This document shows positions 11,155 to 20,281 of a stretch of DNA of 64,000 nucleotides, piece by piece. A model generated the notes under the pieces. The model was not told the origin of the DNA. It saw only the letters and a list, made by a program, of their open reading frames with translations, and made no database searches. Made by a program: the position numbers and the translations under genes. Source of the stretch: Idiomarina rhizosphaerae (GTDB lineage Bacteria > Pseudomonadota > Gammaproteobacteria > Enterobacterales > Alteromonadaceae); contig NZ_JAMZDE010000001.1 of NCBI RefSeq assembly GCF_024159085.1, positions 310,001-374,000 on the forward strand. The letters run 5' to 3'. The stretch's first letter is position 1, and each line of letters opens with the position of its first letter.

Positions 11155-11233
11155 ATAGCATGGTTCCTGGTTTTAGGTATTCGGGAAATAGCTTTAGAGA
11201 CTACCCCGAACTTAATTCGCACAAAGTTAATTT

Positions 11234-11248
11234 GTATTACTATAATAC
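11234..11248. promoter_or_regulatory. Inverted repeat upstream of ohrR
   Basis: GTATTA-CTA-TAATAC is a perfect 6-bp inverted repeat with a 3-bp centre, about 85 bp before the ohrR start. A second, wider pair (ACAAAGTT at 11221-11228 and AACTTTGT at 11275-11282) surrounds it. An autoregulatory OhrR site is possible; this is an inference from position and symmetry. Confidence 0.4.
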
Positions 11249-11332
11249 ATTAACTGATTTAACTACAAACCCTAAACTTTGTTTGTAAGCTGACTTTGCG
11301 TATCATTGAGACAAACGACACAGGAGCAACGC

Positions 11333-11788
11333 ATGACAGACAATAACAGTAATAAAGCGCTCAGGCTGGATAACCAGCTTTGCTTTGCGTTGTACTCAAC
11401 CTCTCTAGCAATGAATAAGCTCTACAAGCCTCTGCTCTCAAAGCTTGATTTGACCTATCCGCAATACCTTATTTTACTGCTTTTATGGGAGCGCGATGGC
11501 GTAACCATTACTGAAATAAGCCACAAGTTGTTTCAGGAAAAAGGGGCGTTAAGCCCGGTTATTAAGCGGCTGGAGCAACGCGGGCTAATAACCCGAAAGC
11601 GCAATACCGACGATGAGCGTCAACTGCATTTATACCTCACCGAACAAGGCCGTCAACTGGAACAGTCTGCCTGCGATGTTCCGGAGCAGGTTTTCTGTGC
11701 CACTCAGCTTGAGCCTAATGAAGCCCTTGCCTTAAAACAAACCCTTGAATCACTGCGGGCGCAGTTACAAGACAAGCCCAACCGCTAA
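11333..11788 (+). CDS. ohrR: OhrR, MarR-family organic peroxide sensor repressor
   Basis: A 151-residue MarR-type winged-helix repressor. The start at 11333 is chosen over a TTG at 11306 because AGGAG lies at 11322-11326. The OhrR hallmark is the sensing Cys17 in LDNQLCFALY, which is oxidised by organic hydroperoxides and releases DNA. Cys114 and Cys122 near the C terminus fit the 2-Cys subgroup, in which a disulfide forms between subunits. The recognition region is around ITEISHKLFQEKGALSPVIK. It lies directly upstream of ohr on the same strand and is expected to repress both genes. Confidence 0.93.
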   Translation: MTDNNSNKALRLDNQLCFALYSTSLAMNKLYKPLLSKLDLTYPQYLILLLLWERDGVTITEISHKLFQEKGALSPVIKRLEQRGLITRKRNTDDERQLHLYLTEQGRQLEQSACDVPEQVFCATQLEPNEALALKQTLESLRAQLQDKPNR

Positions 11789-11800
11789 CCAAATCAAATG

Positions 11801-11850
11801 TATCGAAAATATCGATAATACTGTTCGGAAAATACTGTTATCGCGATAAC
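11801..11850. promoter_or_regulatory. Putative OhrR operator region before ohr
   Basis: Between ohrR and ohr there are clustered symmetric elements: TATCG/CGATA arms at 11801-11817 (with TATCGATA at 11810-11817) and a perfect 14-bp palindrome GTTATCGCGATAAC at 11837-11850. Their place 60-110 bp before the ohr start fits an OhrR-controlled promoter. The sequence does not obviously match the Bacillus OhrR box, so the assignment is contextual. Confidence 0.45.
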
Positions 11851-11911
11851 TATTATTGCACTAACATTATGTGTGTTAGTTCCCAACACACCAACTAGTA
11901 AGGTAATCGTT

Positions 11912-12331
11912 ATGGATATTCTGTACAAAGCTGTAGCAACATCAACCGGCGGACGCGATGGTCAGTCAGAGTCTGACGACGGCCAACTGAAAGTAAAACT
12001 GACAACGCCTAAAGAACTGGGTGGCGCAGGCGGCGACGGTACCAACCCGGAGCAATTGTTTGCGGCAGGTTATTCAGCCTGTTTTATCGGCGCACTGAAG
12101 TTCGCTGCGGGTCAGGAAAAAGTCAAACTGCCCAAAGACACTGAAGTTAAAGCCGAAGTAGGTATTGGTCAGATTGAAGGCGGGTTTGGCATTGATACCA
12201 CTCTGAACATTCATTTGCCGGGCATGATCCAGGACGAAGCGGAATCTCTTGCTGAAAAAGCACACCAGGTGTGCCCTTACTCAAACGCGACGCGTAATAA
12301 CATCGACGTACGCCTGAACGTGACGGTGTAA
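11912..12331 (+). CDS. ohr: Ohr, organic hydroperoxide resistance peroxidase
   Basis: A 139-residue OsmC-superfamily thiol peroxidase that reduces organic hydroperoxides using lipoyl-protein electrons. The two redox cysteines are in the expected settings: Cys57 in AAGYSACFIG and Cys121 in HQVCPYSNATRNN, and the catalytic Arg is likely R15. The start at 11912 is preferred over an upstream in-frame codon at 11873 because homologues begin MDxLYKA and AAGG lies just upstream. It is the second gene of an ohrR-ohr pair. An 11-bp perfect hairpin follows. Confidence 0.95.
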   Translation: MDILYKAVATSTGGRDGQSESDDGQLKVKLTTPKELGGAGGDGTNPEQLFAAGYSACFIGALKFAAGQEKVKLPKDTEVKAEVGIGQIEGGFGIDTTLNIHLPGMIQDEAESLAEKAHQVCPYSNATRNNIDVRLNVTV

Positions 12332-12362
12332 CCGTTATTAAAACCAGCGGTGTTAATAGTGT

Positions 12363-12389
12363 CAGCCGATCAGCTTAACTGATCGGCTG
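12363..12389. terminator. Hairpin between convergent ohr and phoX-like genes
   Basis: A perfect 11-bp stem CAGCCGATCAG / CTGATCGGCTG with a 5-base loop (CTTAA) lies between two convergent stop codons. The T tract is short, so it may act as a weak bidirectional terminator. Confidence 0.7.
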
Positions 12390-12395
12390 GCTATT

Positions 12396-14393
12396 TCAGG
12401 CTCCTACTACCCCGCCGTCTTCACGAGTAATAATAACCGTGGCTGAGCGCGGACGCGCACCGTTACCGGCAGGCCAGCTACTGCTGAACTTACCCGGCGC
12501 CAGTCGGTCACCAGGGTGCTGAACATTCACGAACATGGTTTTGCCATCGGGCGTGGTAACCACCCCGGTAATTTCGCAATCCACAGGCCCCACCAAAAAG
12601 CGCTTCAACTCGCCAGATTCCGGGTTCGCAGCGTACATGCCGTTATTACCAAAACTACCCTGACTTAATAGCTCGCCACTCATGTCCGTTTGGATCCAGA
12701 GCGTGCCTCTATAATCAAACCACAGGCCGTCCGGGCAGGCGAACTGGTTGTCGGACGTTAAAGTCACATCATTTCCTTCGGCATTCGGGGTGTGAGTACC
12801 CGCTTCACCGCCCATTAAGAAAATGTCCCAGTGAAAGGACTCAGCACTTTGCTGCTTGTCTTCGCTCCAGCGCACAATATGACCGTAAGCGTTTTCTGCA
12901 CGCGGGTTCATGGCATTTGTCTGCACTTCGGTGCGGCGGGTGTTATTGGTTAAGCTGAAGTAGACTTCTTTGGTCGTTGGGTGAACCGCTCCCCATTCCG
13001 GGCGATCCATTTTCGTAGCACCCATAACGTCGGCCGCAAGCCGAGTATTTAACAGCACATCGGCCTGAGAATGGAACTCAACGCCCGCTTCGCGAACCTT
13101 TGCCTGAAACTCTGAGTTTTCAATATCTAACGGCAGCCAGCGACCAGTTCCGTCATCATTAAAGTGCGCAACATACAGCGTACCTTCATTCAGCAAATCG
13201 CCTGAAGCAGTTGCTTTGTAATAAGGTTTCGCCGAAACAAACTTATAAATATATTCAAAGCGCGAATCGTCGCCGGAATAAGCCACAAGCGGCTCTCCTT
13301 CCACTGCCGGAGCAAACACAATACCTTCATGAGCAAAGCGACCGAGCATGCTTCGTTTAACCGGTGTGCTTTTAGCGTTGAAAGGGTCTATTTCAACAAT
13401 CCAGCCAAAGTGGTTCGGTTCATTCCGGTAGTCTTCCGCGGCCGAAGCTCCGGTAGAAGAGGCATTAAAGCGCTCAGTTTCATCAAGACCCGGCGTTGCC
13501 GTTTCCCAGTAGTAACGGCTGTTCTCGCGGTTCACACCGTACCTTTCATGCTCACGAGGATGAGTCTCGTCATCGTTCATGAAACAGCCCGCCCAATTTT
13601 CTTCGCAGGTTAAATAAGTGCCCCAGGGCGTATGGCCATGCGAACAGTTATTAATGGTTCCGCGAGTCTTGGTGCCTTCAGGGCTAAAGCGGGTTATCAG
13701 CTTGTCATGACCGGCAACGGGACCGCTCATTTGCATTGGGGTACTAGCGGTAATTCGGCGGTTGTAGGGGCTGCCTTCAATCAGCTGCCATTCTCCATCC
13801 GGTTTACGAATAATATGAGCCACTGACACACCATGTGCCATCATCTCTTTCAGCACTTCCTGCTGCGGACGTGGTGCGTTAGGGGAAAAACTAGCGTGCA
13901 GAATTTGTGGATCAACGTATTCATGGTTCATCACCAGCAGCCCTTCTTTCGAGGAAGCGCCACCTTCTTTCACGTCTATGGGAAAAAAATGCATACCGTC
14001 GTGATGCGAGCCAACTTGCCGTGCCTGATCTAACGCCGAATTGCTAGCGTCAGTTTTAAACTCGCCGGCACCTGGTACAAGTGGCGTACCCCAGGGCAGA
14101 AAAGGCTGAGCACGATACCCAACGGGTACATCAACAACATCGGTTCGATTGCCGGCAACGGCCTGAAAACCAAGCCCCGCGGATGAACTGGCAGAGCCTT
14201 TAGAGGACGTACAACCCGCCATTAAAGGCGACAACATAAAGGAGCTGACGGCAACGCCAAGACCACCTTTAAGGAAAGAGCGCCGGCTTAACTGACGGTT
14301 CACCACATCGTAAAAGTCATCACCTTTTGACTTATTACAAATTGGATCAACACCTGAAATGTCAATCTTCAGCTTTTTCTCTTTCGTGGTCAT
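12396..14393 (-). CDS. PhoX-family phosphatase, Tat-exported lipoprotein
   Basis: A 665-residue member of the PhoX/DUF839 family, calcium- and iron-dependent alkaline phosphatases that act in the periplasm or at the cell surface. The N terminus carries a twin-arginine signal (SRRSFLK, Arg37-Arg38) followed by a hydrophobic stretch and a lipobox MAGC (Cys61), so a Tat-exported lipoprotein is expected. Family motifs include LLVMNHEYVDP, NCSHGHTPWGTYLTCEENW and WFDYRGTLWIQTDMSG. The ATG at 14393 (GGGGAAGACGGC upstream) is favoured over a TTG 36 bases earlier. No Pho box was recognised. Phosphate release from organic esters is the likely role. Confidence 0.9.
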   Translation of the reverse strand: MTTKEKKLKIDISGVDPICNKSKGDDFYDVVNRQLSRRSFLKGGLGVAVSSFMLSPLMAGCTSSKGSASSSAGLGFQAVAGNRTDVVDVPVGYRAQPFLPWGTPLVPGAGEFKTDASNSALDQARQVGSHHDGMHFFPIDVKEGGASSKEGLLVMNHEYVDPQILHASFSPNAPRPQQEVLKEMMAHGVSVAHIIRKPDGEWQLIEGSPYNRRITASTPMQMSGPVAGHDKLITRFSPEGTKTRGTINNCSHGHTPWGTYLTCEENWAGCFMNDDETHPREHERYGVNRENSRYYWETATPGLDETERFNASSTGASAAEDYRNEPNHFGWIVEIDPFNAKSTPVKRSMLGRFAHEGIVFAPAVEGEPLVAYSGDDSRFEYIYKFVSAKPYYKATASGDLLNEGTLYVAHFNDDGTGRWLPLDIENSEFQAKVREAGVEFHSQADVLLNTRLAADVMGATKMDRPEWGAVHPTTKEVYFSLTNNTRRTEVQTNAMNPRAENAYGHIVRWSEDKQQSAESFHWDIFLMGGEAGTHTPNAEGNDVTLTSDNQFACPDGLWFDYRGTLWIQTDMSGELLSQGSFGNNGMYAANPESGELKRFLVGPVDCEITGVVTTPDGKTMFVNVQHPGDRLAPGKFSSSWPAGNGARPRSATVIITREDGGVVGA

Positions 14394-14519
14394 GCCGTCT
14401 TCCCCGTTCTGAAACCTCTGGCTTAACAAGCTCAGCGTTATATTTTCGAACAGGCAATAGTACTGACTTTAAATGACAGTTTGATTACGTCGTTAACCAG
14501 CTTTAATGACGGCTATTTC

Positions 14520-15368
14520 CTACATTTTTTGAATATCAGCGCCCTGCTTTTCAAGTTGCTCAAGCACGCCTTGCTGGCCACCAAGGTGCCCCGCCCCAAC
14601 GGCCACGAATACGGTATCAGACTCATTTACCTTAGCGAGCTTTGTTATCCATTCATTGTTACGTTTCGTGATCAGCTCGTCTAACGCCTTCGGAGGTAGG
14701 TTCTGGTTTAAGTAGCGGGTGAGTTTATCCAAATCGCCCTCGAGCCAGGTCTTCTGGATATCGGCAAAAACCTCTTCAATTTTTTCCACTTCCGCAAGCG
14801 TCTGCTCCAGCAATTCACCCTCACCAGATTCACTTTGAGCCGCCCGTAATGCATCAATTTGTCGCTCAACGGTTTCGAGTCCTTTAACTGGTATGTCCGA
14901 GCTTTTTGCCAACTCAAACAGCTTTCCTTCAGAGCCACCTTCGGCGGTGTAACCCGATTGCGCAATGGCTTGCGAAACAATGACAATTTGTGCAAACCAG
15001 GCATTGAGCGGTTCTAGCGCACTGGCGTTCATACCATACTTTTCTGCCAACGTAGTGAGCTGCTGCCAGGTATCACTGTCAACCGTGTCAGATAACTTAC
15101 CCTCGGAGCGGCGGGCATGCTGCATAAACAAGGACTGAGCACTTCCTAACTTTTCAGGATGCACTTCAAACCATACCGTTTCGCTGTTTTTAAGCGCACT
15201 CTTTGCCGTTTCAGACAGGATTATGGCGTCTTTTTTGGCCGCATGCAGCGTGCCGTATACCCAAATGGTCTGGTCTTCTTTTGTCACCTTGTAGAGAATT
15301 TCAGCCTGCGCGGAGGTACTCAATAAACACAATACAAAACTGATGAGTATCGTTTTCAACTTCAGCAT
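14520..15368 (-). CDS. TraB/GumN-family exported protein
   Basis: A 282-residue protein with a signal peptide cleaved near residue 22 (STSAQA). The TraB/GumN family (PF01963) signature is present: a GxxH motif early (WVYGTLH, residues 37-42) and a second glycine-histidine motif near the C terminus (FVAVGAGHLGGQQGVLEQL). The family is related to TIKI-type metal-dependent proteases, but bacterial members are mostly uncharacterised. The middle is helical. It is transcribed alone, divergent from the gene at 15601. Confidence 0.85.
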   Translation of the reverse strand: MLKLKTILISFVLCLLSTSAQAEILYKVTKEDQTIWVYGTLHAAKKDAIILSETAKSALKNSETVWFEVHPEKLGSAQSLFMQHARRSEGKLSDTVDSDTWQQLTTLAEKYGMNASALEPLNAWFAQIVIVSQAIAQSGYTAEGGSEGKLFELAKSSDIPVKGLETVERQIDALRAAQSESGEGELLEQTLAEVEKIEEVFADIQKTWLEGDLDKLTRYLNQNLPPKALDELITKRNNEWITKLAKVNESDTVFVAVGAGHLGGQQGVLEQLEKQGADIQKM

Positions 15369-15600
15369 AGTTATCTCCGGTCTATTTTTGTAGCAGTAGT
15401 CTCATATTTGCCAGTATACGACAACTCTATAGCGCTCATCAGCCGGTTAACGGGTAAAACCCACCGCTAGCCTATGTTTTTACAAATCCTTAACTTAAAA
15501 TTGTGCGCTTTAACAGGTACCCTTAGAGACCATGCTTTAAACGAGCAGAATTTTTAGCGCCAGCTGGTACAGCCATCAGTAAAACAGATTAGGTACTGTT

Positions 15601-17529
15601 ATGAATAAAAAAGGAATTTTGTTGCTTATTGGTGCGCTTTCAGCGGGCGTTATTACGCTGAGCTGCAACAGTAACGGCAGTTATTCAGCAAGAGAGGTAC
15701 TGAGTGTGGAGCAAAAAGAAGCGGCTTTGGCTGAGTTACAGCAAAAGAGAAAAGAGCGTAAGGAAAAAATCCAAACCATTGAAGATAAAGCTCTGTTTGA
15801 AGCTCTGGAAGGCGAGGAGTTTATAGCCCACCGGAACATTTACAGAACGATAAAATTCGATGAAAAACCTGCGCAGTACTTTTATGTTGAGCCTTTCAAG
15901 GCTTCTTATATTGGCCCTTTAGGTCGCCCCTACACCGCCGACCGCTTTAAACGACTAAAAGACTACGAGAGCCCACAAAAGCTTCTGGATATTTACCGTA
16001 ACAATTTTGTGGCTTCCACCGCTTCACGCGAGGGTCAGTGGTTTCATGTCCGTGAACCTTTTGCTTTTCCCTTTAGAAGTCAGCTGCAGTTTACCCAGGT
16101 AGTTATGGATAACGGAGACGTTAAAGCCCTACCCGACCTATTAGACTGGGTTGCCCAAACCGATGAAATTCGTTACGACCCGGAACGCTTTTATTTTAAA
16201 GAGCCGCGTACCGAAGACGACCCACAACCCGTTAAACTGCTCGGCGACGTTGAAACTGAGTTACCAAAAGATGTGCTTCAGTTCGAGTTTAAAGCAAGCG
16301 AGGTAGGCAAAACTCTTGAGCAGCGCGGATACTCTGTCACTCTGGTTAAGGTCGGTGATTTTAACTACGACATAAAAATTGAAGTACCGGATGACCAGGC
16401 AATGCCGCTGCGAGACGAAGACATTATCGGCGAAGCCCTCTCTCCGACAGAGCGCGAACTTCAACTGCGAATGGATACGACACTGCAGTCTGATTATCAC
16501 GAACGAATGGGTGAATGGCTTGACGAAATTATAGAGCGGGCCCTGCGAGGCGAAGTTGATGCAGAAACCGTGCGCACCGAGGGCAATAACTTACATGACA
16601 AACTTTCCGTAGGCGAAGGCCGCGTTCTGCATAAAGCCTTTTCTTTCATGGGGCCGGTGGCTACCGCACGAGTGACTTTGCTGCCGCGCAAGAAAACCCG
16701 CGATAAAGTAACCCACAAAATTGAAATTCCAATTCATTTCCTTGGTCAGCAAGGCAATAGTGATGAGATTGATTTAAGCACTTTGCCTGATATCGACCTG
16801 GAAGGCCCAGTTTATGATGAAAGGCCAAAACGACGAGTCGATTTAACCGAAGAACAAATGAAACAGCTTATTGATATTCGCTATGAAAAAAGTCGGCACC
16901 TTCCGGAATATCAACACACAGAACGGATCTATCTGAAATACCCGCCGGTACAAAGCCAGCTTTTTATCAGCAGTTCAGACCGCTACCACTTCAACTTAGA
17001 GCCAGAATTTAAGCGAGTGATACTGACCGAAATGGTGAAATTTTTCGATGATGCAGACGAAACCATTGAGTTAACACGCGACAAAGATGATGTATTCAGT
17101 TTCACCACATATGGCTTCGCGTATACCCCTGAGTATATGCCGGAGCCGCCCGCCCGTATCGAAGCCCGCATTCCGGTATTAACGGCACCGGATATTGTCA
17201 AAAAAAGCTACAGTGCCGACAATTTACCCGACGGTATGCGCTTAGACGGCAACCGACTTGTTGTTGACTACAGCGTGTTTACTCCCGAAGAAACCCTGGA
17301 CGGCACTCGGTTGAACACAAAACTTCGCAACCGAATTTTCGCGAAGAACGCAGAGCAAAAATACCTGCAGCCCTTTGAAAACGTTATTCTACTTGAGCGC
17401 GAAGACGGCGAGCCGGTGCACGTGTTCTATTATTACGGACAGCCTGAAAGTATTGAGCTCTGGTATCGCGGTGCAACGAAAGTCGTCGACTTCAACCTGG
17501 ATGTTGAGTCCCGGGAGCAGAAAGGTTAG
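15601..17529 (+). CDS. Unrecognised exported protein, 642 aa
   Basis: The N terminus (MNKKGILLLIGALSAGVITL) is a signal sequence, and SC at residues 21-22 could be a weak lipobox (TLSC), so it may be a lipoprotein. The next 40 residues are a charged helix rich in Lys, Glu and Gln. The rest is a highly charged, mainly beta-looking chain with repeated short motifs such as ERIYLKYPP. No family or catalytic motif is recognised. It is a single-gene unit that ends at a strong shared hairpin and has about 230 bp of upstream non-coding DNA. Confidence 0.75.
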   Translation: MNKKGILLLIGALSAGVITLSCNSNGSYSAREVLSVEQKEAALAELQQKRKERKEKIQTIEDKALFEALEGEEFIAHRNIYRTIKFDEKPAQYFYVEPFKASYIGPLGRPYTADRFKRLKDYESPQKLLDIYRNNFVASTASREGQWFHVREPFAFPFRSQLQFTQVVMDNGDVKALPDLLDWVAQTDEIRYDPERFYFKEPRTEDDPQPVKLLGDVETELPKDVLQFEFKASEVGKTLEQRGYSVTLVKVGDFNYDIKIEVPDDQAMPLRDEDIIGEALSPTERELQLRMDTTLQSDYHERMGEWLDEIIERALRGEVDAETVRTEGNNLHDKLSVGEGRVLHKAFSFMGPVATARVTLLPRKKTRDKVTHKIEIPIHFLGQQGNSDEIDLSTLPDIDLEGPVYDERPKRRVDLTEEQMKQLIDIRYEKSRHLPEYQHTERIYLKYPPVQSQLFISSSDRYHFNLEPEFKRVILTEMVKFFDDADETIELTRDKDDVFSFTTYGFAYTPEYMPEPPARIEARIPVLTAPDIVKKSYSADNLPDGMRLDGNRLVVDYSVFTPEETLDGTRLNTKLRNRIFAKNAEQKYLQPFENVILLEREDGEPVHVFYYYGQPESIELWYRGATKVVDFNLDVESREQKG

Positions 17530-17557
17530 TTCATATTGAAAATAATCGGTGCGGCTT

Positions 17558-17582
17558 GTGCCGGGCGAAGTTCGCCCGGCAC
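17558..17582. terminator. Bidirectional hairpin between convergent genes
   Basis: Two perfect 12-bp arms (GTGCCGGGCGAA and its complement) flank a single G. The right arm touches the stop codon of the minus-strand gene at 17582. It very likely ends transcription from both sides. Confidence 0.75.
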
Positions 17583-18232
17583 TATCTATTTACAAATAGC
17601 TTATCGACGCCTTCTAAATGTCGATTAACTAATGGCTGGTAATGAGTGAGCTTCAGGTCATTAAGAAAAGAGTACTCGCCGTTGATAAAATCTTTATAAG
17701 TGGGTTTCAACGTTTTAAAGCCAATATCAACGTTAATCTCCGAAAACTCTTTTCGTAAACCATTCACGAGTCCACGAAGCGCCCCGTTTACTGCCATGGG
17801 CAAAGACGACAATGCACTAAATTCGTAAGACTCTTCATAGAGAAATTGAGTCACGCGGCATGATTTTTGTGACCTTAGTCTGTCTGCCAGTATTCGGTAT
17901 ATTTGCATGACAGAAACGATTTGCCGGGAAACCTGTTCGTCAATAATTCGTGAAGGAATAGCTTCAATGGCGCCAAACTTCAGGTCTCCCGGGAATAGCA
18001 TCACTTCATCGAAAGAGCCAAATTCTAAAAAAGCCCTCTCAAATTCATAGTTCAGACTCCAGTCATCTTTGGGATCGCAGACACTAAAATACGGGTTCTT
18101 GTGACTCTTTCCCTCAGTAAGATATTCATCCGTAAAATTGAGCTCCCAAACTGCACTTTCCAGCGATGGGATCATTTTCATGAATTGTTTCGCTAAAAGC
18201 GTTTTGCTATTAATCAATAAATAATTATGCAT
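17582..18232 (-). CDS. SDR-shaped protein lacking catalytic residues
   Basis: This 216-residue protein is the last gene of a four-gene operon; its ATG overlaps the histidine kinase stop (TAATG). I do not recognise a named family. The order of segments resembles a short-chain dehydrogenase: an N-terminal strand-helix (NYLLINSKTLLAKQF), a central FDEVMLFPGDL strand, then SSLPMAVNGALRGLVNGLRK, which aligns with the usual YxxSKaAlxgl helix. The glycine-rich loop and the Tyr/Lys pair are missing. It may be a non-enzymatic Rossmann protein serving the two-component system. That is an inference from pattern, not from a match. Confidence 0.65.
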   Translation of the reverse strand: MHNYLLINSKTLLAKQFMKMIPSLESAVWELNFTDEYLTEGKSHKNPYFSVCDPKDDWSLNYEFERAFLEFGSFDEVMLFPGDLKFGAIEAIPSRIIDEQVSRQIVSVMQIYRILADRLRSQKSCRVTQFLYEESYEFSALSSLPMAVNGALRGLVNGLRKEFSEINVDIGFKTLKPTYKDFINGEYSFLNDLKLTHYQPLVNRHLEGVDKLFVNR

Positions 18233-19626
18233 TACTCTTCACCAGGAAATTGACTTTTGACGTGACGAAATTGCAGTTGAAATAACAGTCCGGGCTCCAT
18301 TCTTTGAGCCGTTAATAGCCAATCATGGTTCAATGCTATTTCCCGACATATTGCTAAACCAAGCCCCGCACCGAGTTCTCGCCGATGTTCCCCCCGCCAA
18401 AAACGATTAAATAATTGGGACAACTGCGTTTCGTCGACTCCATCCCCCCAGTCACGCACGGTAATTCTATCCGGATAAATCACTATGCGTACTTCTTTGC
18501 CGGAACCGGCATGTTGAATTGCGTTTTCAATCAGATTCTTCAATAAGGTAAATAAAGCGCCTTTATCCGCTTGCAAACTTACTCCAGAGGCATGATTAAT
18601 TAAATTCAGTTTAACCTTTTCAGCATCTGCTATACGCTGTAGATAAGATAATGCATCGATGGCTACCTCATACATATCGACGATACAGATTCGGTAATTC
18701 TGTTGCTCGCTGGCCTCGGCCAAAAGCAGCAGTTGCTGAACTTGACGCGACATATAGTTCACATCGCGAAGTAACCAGTTCCGCTCTTCTGTCTCGGGCG
18801 TCAGTTCGAGTTGGGCATGAATTAACGCTAGCGGTGTTTTCAATTCATGTGCGGCAGTGGCAAGAAATTCTTGTTGCACGCGATAACCATGCTCTAATCG
18901 TTCAAGTGCGTGATTAAAGCTATTTACTAAAGGAGCTATCTCTGACGGAACCTTTTTATTTTCAAGTCGGCTCTGCAAAGAGCGTGGGGATATTAAAGCC
19001 GCCGATTCAGATAATTCCCTTAGCGGTTTTAAGGTATGGCTCAGTATAAAATGAACACAGGCACTAAATACAAAAAATAGCACCAATGACAACAAGACTA
19101 GCCCTTTCTCTATGAAATTTAAGCCAAATGCGTGATGGGCAAAATACACAAACCGTCTGCTGACAGCTGCCTCAACAAACCATCTATTACCGTTATTCTC
19201 GATACTATGAATCGCCGCATCAACAACGATGCCATCTCGCTCAAACTGAAAAAAACCGTTCATCAATGAGTTTCGAGTATCAACAGAAGACCAGAACTCT
19301 TCCCCTGCTGGAGAATAAAACAAAACGTTTCCGGATTGATCCAACACCCGATAAGCAATCTCACTCCTAAAGCTCTCAAATACCCAGTTATATTTGTTCT
19401 CAAGAGTAATTTTTACTGGAACACCGTCGGCATTGAACACCAGCCTTTCAACTAACTCCTGAGCAAAATCATGAACCTCAACTTCAGAAAATATATTGTT
19501 TCTGAGTACCGATGCGGTCACAAATACGATAATAATCAGGCTGACGCTCAGTATCAGGCCAACAACAAAAGCCAATAAGACTTTTGCACTAATACTATTC
19601 AGCTGTCCCATCGTCCTGAAGCGCAT
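18232..19626 (-). CDS. Sensor histidine kinase
   Basis: A 464-residue membrane kinase with TM1 at about 15-40, a periplasmic sensor of roughly 130 residues, TM2 at about 172-196, a HAMP-like linker, HisKA with phospho-acceptor His260 (TAAHELKTPLALI), and a HATPase domain with N box NLIENAIQHAG, G1 RDWGDG and G2 GAGLGLAI. It resembles QseC/PmrB-type kinases. The ATG at 19626 lies inside the regulator gene with GAGGAG six bases before it, giving a 32-bp overlap. It should phosphorylate the regulator encoded at 19595. The signal is unknown, but the partner mipA-like outer-membrane protein suggests an envelope or cationic-compound stress. Confidence 0.92.
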   Translation of the reverse strand: MRFRTMGQLNSISAKVLLAFVVGLILSVSLIIIVFVTASVLRNNIFSEVEVHDFAQELVERLVFNADGVPVKITLENKYNWVFESFRSEIAYRVLDQSGNVLFYSPAGEEFWSSVDTRNSLMNGFFQFERDGIVVDAAIHSIENNGNRWFVEAAVSRRFVYFAHHAFGLNFIEKGLVLLSLVLFFVFSACVHFILSHTLKPLRELSESAALISPRSLQSRLENKKVPSEIAPLVNSFNHALERLEHGYRVQQEFLATAAHELKTPLALIHAQLELTPETEERNWLLRDVNYMSRQVQQLLLLAEASEQQNYRICIVDMYEVAIDALSYLQRIADAEKVKLNLINHASGVSLQADKGALFTLLKNLIENAIQHAGSGKEVRIVIYPDRITVRDWGDGVDETQLSQLFNRFWRGEHRRELGAGLGLAICREIALNHDWLLTAQRMEPGLLFQLQFRHVKSQFPGEE

Positions 19627-20281
19627 AACCCACTCCTCTTAAATTGACAATTCGCTGCTGTGAACCGATAACCTGCAGCTTTCGGCGGATACGATGTAAA
19701 GCGACATCCAGTGCATTAGGAGTCACAGCTTCACTGAACCCCCAACCTGCCGCTTCAAGAACTCGGTGCCGCACAGGCTCTCCATGCTTGCGCATGAGTG
19801 ACAACATAATTTGCATTTCCGCTTGAGCCAGAATCTCACATCTATCGTTACAACAGAGCAAACTACTGGACGGACGCAGCACTAAATCGCCACAGCGGGG
19901 TTCCAAAGAACGAGACTCAGAGGGGCGACGCAAGAGTGCTTTAACACGCGCCACCAGCTCTTCCATCGCAAAAGGTTTAGCAAGATAATCATCAGCGCCC
20001 GCATCCAATCCCTCGACACGGTCATTCAGGGCATTCCGCGCGGTCAGCACCAAACATGGCATAGCATTGCCATTCGCACGTAAAGTTTGCAGCAATGACA
20101 GCCCGTCACCATCAGGCACGCCCCGATCAATAATCATCGCCTGGTAAGGCATTTGACTAATAGCAACCATGGCGTGGTCAATGCGACAGAATACATCTAC
20201 AACCACGCCAGCATTGGACAAACCCTCACCAATTAGCCTTGCTAAGCGTTCATGATCTTCAAGCAAAAGAACCCGGTTCAT
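19595..20281 (-). CDS. OmpR-family response regulator
   Basis: A 228-residue regulator with a receiver domain (acidic pair E8-D9, phospho-acceptor D52 in IIDRGVPDGDG, Lys near residue 102 in LAKPF) and a C-terminal winged helix (NALDVALHRIRRKL, NLRGVGYAL). The ATG overlaps the stop of the mipA-like gene by one base, and its 3' end overlaps the kinase start, so three genes are tightly coupled. The target is probably its own operon; no binding site was identified. Confidence 0.93.
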   Translation of the reverse strand: MNRVLLLEDHERLARLIGEGLSNAGVVVDVFCRIDHAMVAISQMPYQAMIIDRGVPDGDGLSLLQTLRANGNAMPCLVLTARNALNDRVEGLDAGADDYLAKPFAMEELVARVKALLRRPSESRSLEPRCGDLVLRPSSSLLCCNDRCEILAQAEMQIMLSLMRKHGEPVRHRVLEAAGWGFSEAVTPNALDVALHRIRRKLQVIGSQQRIVNLRGVGYALQDDGTAE

